DNA from: a virus
DNA length: 21,634 nt
Direction: 5' to 3' (one strand)
Virus record (IMG/VR): IMGVR_UViG_3300042402_000047
Location: 1-21,634 of that record
Positions 7,401-13,490 of this stretch are shown piece after piece (the first letter of the stretch is position 1; every line of letters starts with the position of its first letter). The notes below the pieces were generated by a model that did no database searches, was not told where the DNA came from, and saw only the letters and a list, made by a program, of their open reading frames with translations. A program made the position numbers and the translations under genes.

Positions 7401-7435
7401 ATATGTTGTCTATGCAGACAACATATGGTTGTCTG
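7401..7435 (-). promoter_or_regulatory. Leader with two mutually exclusive hairpins
   Basis: Three arms of the same word occur in the 5' leader of the 141-residue gene. In RNA order, arm A (CAGACAAC, 7435-7428) can pair with arm B (GTTGTCTG, 7422-7415) over 8 pairs with a 5-base loop. Arm B extended (ATATGTTGTCT, 7426-7416) can instead pair with arm C (AGACAACATAT, 7411-7401) over 11 pairs with a 4-base loop. The two folds cannot coexist. Arm C ends a few bases before the AAAGGAG ribosome site, so the B:C fold lies next to it. A regulatory role is inferred. Confidence 0.55.
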
Positions 7436-7454
7436 TTGGGAGCACTGCTCCCAA
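7436..7454. repeat. Perfect inverted repeat at the predicted transcription start
   Basis: TTGGGAGC (7436-7443) and GCTCCCAA (7447-7454) are exact complements around ACT. No U-run follows on either strand, so this is not an ordinary terminator. It begins two bases from the TATAAATA box at 7457-7464 and would cover the expected start of transcription, which is where an operator could block initiation. Confidence 0.6.
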
Positions 7455-7456
7455 TG

Positions 7457-7464
7457 TATTTATA
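7457..7464 (-). promoter_or_regulatory. TATAAATA box, T4-late-promoter-like
   Basis: The minus strand reads TATAAATA, the exact consensus of T4-type late promoters, 72 bases before the start codon at 7384 and in the gap after the previous gene. T4 late promoters need only this element, read by gp55 with the sliding clamp. No gp55 homologue is in the window, so a sigma70-type -10 is an alternative; I see no convincing -35. Confidence 0.5.
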
Positions 7465-7502
7465 TGAAACCTCAAAAATCACTGAAAAAAGCAGATAAAA
7501 GA

Positions 7503-9392
7503 TTAATAATATCCAAATATGGCTGCTCTGGTTCCTGTGATGGCAGAGTTTGGAGCCACGGTGTTAAAGGAAGTGATTGGTTCTAACAGTGTTCCGCCTA
7601 GTGTTGCTACTGTGCTTATTGATCTAGTTGATGTCACAGTGATAGAACTTGGATTGCCTTGTGAAACGCTTAGTGTCAACGGCACATTGGCAGTAGGCTC
7701 GCCTGCAAAAGGCACAGGCATAAATGCACTCTGAAGCACACTTATGGATTTCAATTGTCCTGTGGTTCCATCATATGTGCCGCTCCAAACCACAGGAGTT
7801 GAAATATATTGTCTAACCACATCTGGCGGTGGTGGCGGTGGAACTTCTGGGGCTGTTTCATTGTCTAATACTGTAATACTGGTTGATACCGTGGTGCCAG
7901 TTGCACAAGGGTTGGCACTTGAAGTACCAAATGTTATGGTCAGGGCCTGTGTGCCTTGATAAACTCCATCATCTGTGGTTGAGATAGTTAAGGTTGCTGT
8001 GCCACTGCTGGTAGTAACTGTGCCAGTTAGTGCAGGACTTGATACCTTGCCTGTGGCACTTCCTGATATCACATAAGGAATAACAGCATTGAGAGCTGCA
8101 CCAGTTGCGGTCAATGTCACTGTTGAACTACCGCCTTCTGTGATGCTGGCATTATTTCTTGTTGCTGAAACAAGTCCTGAGTCTGAACTATCATAAATTT
8201 GTACCGTGGTAGATAAGCCGCCTATGGTCACTGTGGCAGTTTCAATACCTGTGCCGCTGCCTTCTGCTGTGGCATCATTGGTAGCAGTAAATGTCAAAGC
8301 GCCCACACCATTTGTGACCAATACATTACCAGTTAGTGGTATGTTGATATCACCTGCGGATATACCAGTTATGGTGTATGCATAATTTAGTGGGGGTATG
8401 TCAAACAAACAACTTGAACAAGTGTGCCCAACTGTGATGGTTTTTGAGGCACCTTCACAGAGCGTGCCACCTGCGCTTATGGTTTGAAGTGCTGGTTTTT
8501 TGGCACCAGCTAATATTTTGTCTAATTCTTCAGCAGAAGCGTCAGCGGGTTTGGTCTGTCTTGAATAAATGGGATTGCCATTGGCATCAGTGCCTATTTG
8601 ATTACGTCCAAACAATTTGTTCAGCAAGTTATTGGCAATGCCTAATCCCACATTGGCAGCAATCATTCTACCAATGCTGCCAGCCACACCAGCATCATCT
8701 AACTCTTTGATTACATCATTCTGCTGTCGTAGTAAGATGCCTGTTTTTTTGCTTCTTTCTTTGAACACCAAACCAGCGGTACTGTAGACATCTGCGCTGT
8801 ATTCCATGCCAGTGATGTTGATGCCAATGACATCATCATCTACTTCTTCTATTTTGGTAACACGAAATACCTTTGAAGTAAATCCATACATGGCAGCAGT
8901 GACATCAATGAGATCTCCTGCCTTTAGGCCAAGACTGGTATAGTCCGTGGTAAATTGAATTATTTTGTTTAGACGTTTTTGTTTAAGTTCTATGCCAGCA
9001 ATGTATTGAGCCTGTACAGGATCATTGATCAAGTCACTTTGCATCTGTAAAGGATTTTCAATTTCGTTAGGCAGTCTGTCGCCTGATGGTATCACAACTT
9101 CTACAAAATCAGTTTGATCTCTTAGACTTTTGTGTGGAAATTCAAAAGTAGCACTGTTGTATAGTTCGTTGACACCAGTCTCACTAACTGTGATGTTACC
9201 AATGATGTTTGAATCACTGTAACTTTTGATACTAGAACCAGTGGTGTTTATGACCACTGACCATTTGCCTTGGCTGATGTCAAAGGTCAAGAATGCACCG
9301 CAGGCATTGCAGATATCATTGAGATTCTGCAACACAGTTTTATCTGTGCTGATCACACCGTTGATTTTTAAAGGAGCATAAAGTGTTGGCAT
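7503..9392 (-). CDS. Tail-tip hub protein, C-terminal part of a J-like protein, with Calx-beta domain
   Basis: A 629-residue protein. Residues 8-200 match the middle of lambda-J-like hub proteins: INGVISTDKTVLQNLNDICN, GKWSVVINTTG, LYNSATFEFPHK, a segment with IELKQKRLNKIIQFTTDYT, then GLKAGDLIDVT and MEYSADVYS. A hydrophobic GMIA-rich stretch follows (about 237-262). From 300 there are Ig-like strands with Cys 312, 325 and 328, then a probable Calx-beta domain (about 405-512, ASITEGGSSTVTLTATG...LTISTTDDGVYQG), a run of six prolines (518-523) and a beta tail. The usual J N-terminal part is missing; it appears to be the gene at 12526-11744. AGGAT lies about 9 bases before the ATG. The protein probably closes the tail tip and contacts the host or the fibres. 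Confidence 0.82.
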   Translation of the reverse strand: MPTLYAPLKINGVISTDKTVLQNLNDICNACGAFLTFDISQGKWSVVINTTGSSIKSYSDSNIIGNITVSETGVNELYNSATFEFPHKSLRDQTDFVEVVIPSGDRLPNEIENPLQMQSDLINDPVQAQYIAGIELKQKRLNKIIQFTTDYTSLGLKAGDLIDVTAAMYGFTSKVFRVTKIEEVDDDVIGINITGMEYSADVYSTAGLVFKERSKKTGILLRQQNDVIKELDDAGVAGSIGRMIAANVGLGIANNLLNKLFGRNQIGTDANGNPIYSRQTKPADASAEELDKILAGAKKPALQTISAGGTLCEGASKTITVGHTCSSCLFDIPPLNYAYTITGISAGDINIPLTGNVLVTNGVGALTFTATNDATAEGSGTGIETATVTIGGLSTTVQIYDSSDSGLVSATRNNASITEGGSSTVTLTATGAALNAVIPYVISGSATGKVSSPALTGTVTTSSGTATLTISTTDDGVYQGTQALTITFGTSSANPCATGTTVSTSITVLDNETAPEVPPPPPPDVVRQYISTPVVWSGTYDGTTGQLKSISVLQSAFMPVPFAGEPTANVPLTLSVSQGNPSSITVTSTRSISTVATLGGTLLEPITSFNTVAPNSAITGTRAAIFGYY

Positions 9393-9404
9393 ATTTTTTT
9401 AATC

Positions 9405-11747
9405 CTATCTTTGGTAAGCTACAATAACAATTCTGCCTTGGCTGCCAGCACCGCCTGCTCTGCCGCCGCCGCCGCCTGCTCCGTAGACGTTGGCATTACC
9501 TGGACTACCGTCTTGACCATTTAAGTCACCCACAATACCGCCTCCACCATAACCATTTTGTGCTGATCTTGAATTGCCATTGCCTTGACCCCCACGCCCT
9601 AGATTGAACAGTTGTATTGCCCCACCTCCTCCACTGTAGGGCACACTAAACGTGTGAGACACTGCTGCACCACCTACACCATTAGGACTTCCTAGACCTA
9701 CACCACCTGCGCCACCTCCGCCGCCTCCGCGTGATGAGCCACCAGTGCCTGTAAATGAGCCTGCGCCAGCATTGCCATTACCACTGGTTCCTCCCACCTG
9801 CGGCATATTCCCAGTGGAAGTATTGTAAATTGAAGTTGCTCCCAAACCACCAGCAGCAGATAATCCTGCAAAAGTTGTTGCTGTGCCATTTTTTCCTGAA
9901 TAAACTTCAGTCTTTTGTGAATTAGGAACCTCGTCATATGGTATAAATGTGCCACCTGCTCCACCTGAGCCAACTACAGCAGTATAAGTTTGATTAATCC
10001 ATTGTTGATTAACAGCAGTGGTCACTGCGGCGCCGCCGCCGCCTGCACCATTAAAGGCTCCGCCGCCACCACCACCACCTACTAACACAATTTCATACTG
10101 TGAATACAACAACAACTCAGGAGTTGGTGTATATGTCTGACTGGCAAGAATATTAATAAGCACTGTGGCAAATGAATTAGCTGCGCCTATCAATGCCACG
10201 GTCTGAGAAACTTGTTGCACACCATTCTTGAACTGTGTGTAAGTGAATGTGGTGTTGCCACTGAAATTCACAGTGGGGTAAAATTTCACACTGCTGAATC
10301 TATCATTGATAAATGTTTTTGTGCCAGTGATACTTAATGGATTTGATCCTCCACTGTCAACGACTGGGCTGAGACTGGTTGAGTAACTGAAGATGCCGTT
10401 GTTGCAACTAAACACCACTGTGTATGAGGGATTCGTAGCATCATTGTCGCTGATTTGAGGTGTAGTGGTTGCAAAAATAGAGTTGCTGGCATTGGCCAAG
10501 AAATTGCGATTCACATTCATATTAACAATTTCAGTGTCAGTGCTACCTATGCTCACAACCTGCACCTTGGTGGCCGTGTCTGCTCTTGGCGTACTGCAGG
10601 CATATGACAGAGTAAAATTGCTGGCAAAATCCACACCTGGAGTTATTGTGATCAATGACAGTCTTGCATTGATTTCTGAGCGTGACCCAGTGATGGTTAA
10701 CACCTTTGTGGAATTGTTAAATGACACTGTGCCACCTGAACCTGTGACTGCGATAGTGCTGATAGCACTTGTGGTGCTGGGTGTGATGGTATAACCATAT
10801 GTGCCAGTGCCATCAAAACCCACGTCATTGATAACAGGTGCGCCTGTGAGCAAAAACGCAGTGTCTTCATTGTAGTATATCTGAACCTGTGTGACTGCGG
10901 CTAATATGGCCAAACCTGCTGATATCAAAGTTTGACTGCGCGAATCAGTGACTCCATTTAGATTGTTAGTAACACTATAGGTCAAGGCAAAATCTACTGC
11001 CACAGCGTTTGCATCAATTCTTAGACCATTTATGCGACTGTTGACCTGTGTTCTGGTTCCTGAGATAGTAATAACTTTGGTAGATGCATTCACTGAGAAT
11101 GATCCACCTGTGCCAGTGGTTGTAAATGTGTTTATGCTGAGTATAGTATTTGGAGTTATAGTCACTGTGAAAATAACGCCTGGATAGGCAGCATCAAGAT
11201 TACCTAATAGTGGTGCACCTGTGATAGCACTAACATCACTGAGAGCATAGACAAACTGTGTAGGCGCTGTAAGCAACAACACGGCATTCACAGTGACTGC
11301 TGTGGTCCACGAACGACTCTGTCCACCGTCTAAGGCGCTGACATATGATATAGTTGAAGTATAGGTCCATGCACCTACAAAATCATCTGCAAAATCAATT
11401 GTAGGTGATTTGATAAGATCCCAAGTGGCTTTGTCTGTAAAGCCTGTAATCACATAGACTCTTGGCGCAGTTTCAGTCACAGTGACACCAGCTGGCACAC
11501 TGGCATATGACAAACTGGCTGAGGCCAATCCAGACAGATCAATTTGATAACTTGGTGTGCTGTTGGCGGCATTTAATATTTCTATAATATCAATGCCTAT
11601 GCTGCCTGTGACTGTGAAACCTCTGTCCACGCTCTGTGTTTGATTTACTGCATTTGGTCTGTCAAATAAGACATTGGCCAATCTAACATCAGTAAAAGGC
11701 AATGAAAATCCGTTGACAAATCCATTTAATTCTGTTAGGCTGTTCAT
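9405..11747 (-). CDS. Adhesin-like tail protein: cadherin-like repeats and glycine-rich domain
   Basis: A 780-residue protein with two parts. Residues about 50-522 hold four repeats of roughly 110 residues. Each ends in a pattern like VLTITGSRSEINARLSLITI, a DF motif and SYACS, as in cadherin-like repeats of large adhesins (copies near 97, 225, 348 and 470). From 551 the chain turns strongly glycine-rich (LVGGGGGGGAFNGAGGGG...) and ends GGAGSQGRIVIVAYQR, as in glycine-rich adhesin tips of phage fibres that pack polyglycine II helices. Receptor binding is likely. The ATG overlaps the stop of the upstream hub gene as ATGA, and the downstream hub gene follows by 12 bases, so this gene separates the two halves of a J-like protein. 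Confidence 0.8.
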   Translation of the reverse strand: MNSLTELNGFVNGFSLPFTDVRLANVLFDRPNAVNQTQSVDRGFTVTGSIGIDIIEILNAANSTPSYQIDLSGLASASLSYASVPAGVTVTETAPRVYVITGFTDKATWDLIKSPTIDFADDFVGAWTYTSTISYVSALDGGQSRSWTTAVTVNAVLLLTAPTQFVYALSDVSAITGAPLLGNLDAAYPGVIFTVTITPNTILSINTFTTTGTGGSFSVNASTKVITISGTRTQVNSRINGLRIDANAVAVDFALTYSVTNNLNGVTDSRSQTLISAGLAILAAVTQVQIYYNEDTAFLLTGAPVINDVGFDGTGTYGYTITPSTTSAISTIAVTGSGGTVSFNNSTKVLTITGSRSEINARLSLITITPGVDFASNFTLSYACSTPRADTATKVQVVSIGSTDTEIVNMNVNRNFLANASNSIFATTTPQISDNDATNPSYTVVFSCNNGIFSYSTSLSPVVDSGGSNPLSITGTKTFINDRFSSVKFYPTVNFSGNTTFTYTQFKNGVQQVSQTVALIGAANSFATVLINILASQTYTPTPELLLYSQYEIVLVGGGGGGGAFNGAGGGGAAVTTAVNQQWINQTYTAVVGSGGAGGTFIPYDEVPNSQKTEVYSGKNGTATTFAGLSAAGGLGATSIYNTSTGNMPQVGGTSGNGNAGAGSFTGTGGSSRGGGGGGAGGVGLGSPNGVGGAAVSHTFSVPYSGGGGAIQLFNLGRGGQGNGNSRSAQNGYGGGGIVGDLNGQDGSPGNANVYGAGGGGGRAGGAGSQGRIVIVAYQR

Positions 11748-12526
11748 GCGCTGTAAATCTCCTGATCTGTTAGTCCCGCACCATATCGTGTGGATTTCAT
11801 GTAGTCATTTAGCACATCACCAGGTAGAGTCATAGAATTAGTTAGTTTAAATTCTAATTCACCAAGACTGGTGATGTTTTTTTCTTTGTTGTATTCAACA
11901 ACCACAATGGCAAACACTGTGCTGGTCATGGTGTGATTGGCTGTCCATCCAGGGAACACACTATAAGCATATCCCAAAGAACCATTAGCATATCCTACAG
12001 GCACTACAGGTGAACTACCGCCATTGTTGAAACAGTAGATGCGTATGAGTCCATTCATAGTGTTGTCTGTGTTGCCGTCCTCATCAGTGGTGCTTAGAAC
12101 TGTGAGCCCGTCATTGTTGAATTGAACTTCGTTGCTGTTCAAATAGATCTTGTCAAATGTAATCACACTGTCTGCGCTGTCTGAAAGTTTGATGCCTGTT
12201 TTCTCACAGATGGTTATGCAGTAGGTCATGGTCTTGTTGTCATTGCTCATCACAGCATCTGTGATAATGCCTTTGAGATAGCCAGTGCCATAGACCACAG
12301 GTATGCTGTGATTGGTGTCTGGACTCATCTGTTCACGAACTGATTTATCTGGTTGTGAAGTCTGCGATGCCTGAGGCAAACTACTTTTCTTGTTAACACT
12401 GTTGCTGACTTGATTAACAAGAAATCCTAATGCCGCAGTCTTGGCTATGCTGGATGCAATATTTGAACTGCTGACGCTGTTGTATATCTTGGAACCAAAG
12501 TCAACCACATCATCTAAGAAACTCAT
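11744..12526 (-). CDS. Tail-tip hub protein, N-terminal part of a J-like protein
   Basis: A 260-residue protein. After a weakly hydrophobic, low-complexity N-terminus (to about 65) come features of the start of lambda-J-like hub proteins: SIPVVYGTGYLKGIITDAV (about 74-92), the TYCITICEKTG strand, and near the end a segment with ITSLGELEFKLTNS, DVLNDYMKSTRYGAGLTDQEI. In J-like proteins the RYGxGL motif leads directly into the part that here begins the gene at 9392, but this frame stops eight residues after GAGL. The ATGA overlaps at both ends show coupled translation with its neighbours. It probably sits at the distal tail ring. An I/K-type assembly role is a less likely alternative. Confidence 0.75.
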   Translation of the reverse strand: MSFLDDVVDFGSKIYNSVSSSNIASSIAKTAALGFLVNQVSNSVNKKSSLPQASQTSQPDKSVREQMSPDTNHSIPVVYGTGYLKGIITDAVMSNDNKTMTYCITICEKTGIKLSDSADSVITFDKIYLNSNEVQFNNDGLTVLSTTDEDGNTDNTMNGLIRIYCFNNGGSSPVVPVGYANGSLGYAYSVFPGWTANHTMTSTVFAIVVVEYNKEKNITSLGELEFKLTNSMTLPGDVLNDYMKSTRYGAGLTDQEIYSA

Positions 12527-13107
12527 AGTTTGGCTCCAAAGTCAAAGAAACTGTTTTCTAGTGCGGACACGCGATCCATGCTGACATCTGTAGGAAAGAA
12601 CTTCTTGTGGCTTTCACTGTTGGTTTTTCTACTGGCTATTTTGTTTTCTAACACATCAACATTGCTGGCACAGCTAAACACCACTGTGTTGGAACTGATT
12701 CTGTTGTCAATGTCGTAGTCTTCTTCATAGCCAATGTTGTTGATGTAACCACTGAATCTTATGATAGGATTGCCAGCAAGACTGCTTAAGAAAGTGTCGT
12801 TAGTGGCATTGTATAAACCTCTAAGTATGACCACAGGACTGCCTTTGATATTTGCAGCCAGTATGTCAGTGATACTTGAGTTTGGCACACCACTGATGCT
12901 GATGGTGAGGTCCTGACCACTGCTGCGGATTTCACTGTTGCTGCCGCTGACTGCTAATAGTTTACCAAGTCCAGTGTAGGTGCTGCCGTCAATGGTTGTG
13001 GCTGTAATCCTATCACTGAACAATAATACTGTGCTGTCTGATAAAGTAATCTTTACAAACAGGTGTGTCTGTATGGCATAGGTGCTGTTGAGATCAAGCA
13101 CTGCCAT
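12523..13107 (-). CDS. Distal tail / baseplate-hub protein, DUF2163-like
   Basis: A 194-residue protein beginning MAVLDLNSTYAIQTHLFVKI. It is beta-rich, with LFSDRITATTIDGSTYTGLG, SGQDLTISISGVPNSS and VVILRGLYN, then a segment ending in VVFSCASNVDVLENKIASR. It closes with HKKFFPTDVSMDRVSALEN, a pattern typical of phage tail proteins between the tape measure and the hub. The frame extends 22 codons upstream, but ATG at 13107 is chosen because it overlaps the stop of the previous gene as TAATG and has AGAGGTG upstream. It ends in an ATGA overlap with the hub gene. The exact ring or hub role is inferred from order. Confidence 0.75.
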   Translation of the reverse strand: MAVLDLNSTYAIQTHLFVKITLSDSTVLLFSDRITATTIDGSTYTGLGKLLAVSGSNSEIRSSGQDLTISISGVPNSSITDILAANIKGSPVVILRGLYNATNDTFLSSLAGNPIIRFSGYINNIGYEEDYDIDNRISSNTVVFSCASNVDVLENKIASRKTNSESHKKFFPTDVSMDRVSALENSFFDFGAKL

Positions 13108-13487
13108 TACAACACCTCTTGAAACACAAAAGCACCGCTCCAACTGACTTGGTTGCGAGCAAAAATAACCCACTCAGGAAATTGTATGCAGCGAACGGTA
13201 TAACTTTCATCACTGGCTGGTGCTACATTACCATAATACCAAGGAAACTTGGCATATGGTATGGAAATTGTTGCAGTGGTTATTCTATCTAGTGCTTCTG
13301 CTGCCACGATATCAGTACGTATGTCACTCCAGTAGATACCATCTGGAACTTTGATTTCAAATCGTTTAGGCTGTGTGCCACGACTCACAGTTCGCACAAT
13401 GCCGTCACGTGCTGTGGTGCTGGCAACCATGCGTTTGCGATTTATGCTTAGACTTTCTGATCTGTTTACGATCCATTGAAAACTCAT
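13107..13487 (-). CDS. Minor tail protein after the tape measure
   Basis: A 126-residue protein (MSFQWIVNRSESLSINRKRM...). It combines beta strands with VSRGTQPKRFEIKVPDGI, IDRITTATISIP-like strands, SIPYAKFPWYYG and a C-terminal ARNQVSWSGAFVFQEVL. Small proteins of this size and position, directly after the tape measure, are usually distal-tail or minor tail proteins that start the tail-tip assembly (lambda M/L-like position). AAGGAG lies eight bases upstream of the ATG. The next gene starts in its stop codon (TAATG). The function is assigned mainly by synteny. Confidence 0.7.
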   Translation of the reverse strand: MSFQWIVNRSESLSINRKRMVASTTARDGIVRTVSRGTQPKRFEIKVPDGIYWSDIRTDIVAAEALDRITTATISIPYAKFPWYYGNVAPASDESYTVRCIQFPEWVIFARNQVSWSGAFVFQEVL

Positions 13488-13490
13488 GTA

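Noticed and set aside
9394-9400. Run of seven A on the coding strand before the 629-residue gene considered as a frameshift or slippage site
   Set aside because: It lies after the stop of the upstream gene and before a normal ATG, so slippage would not join two frames.
9405-11747. The adhesin gene considered as an intein or mobile element splitting the hub
   Set aside because: No splicing residues, HNH/LAGLIDADG motif, terminal repeats or target duplication were seen; it reads as an ordinary structural gene.
13108-13173. Upstream extension of the DUF2163-like gene by 22 codons
   Set aside because: The added segment is Cys-rich and unlike tail proteins, overlaps the previous gene, and ATG at 13107 has a proper ribosome site.
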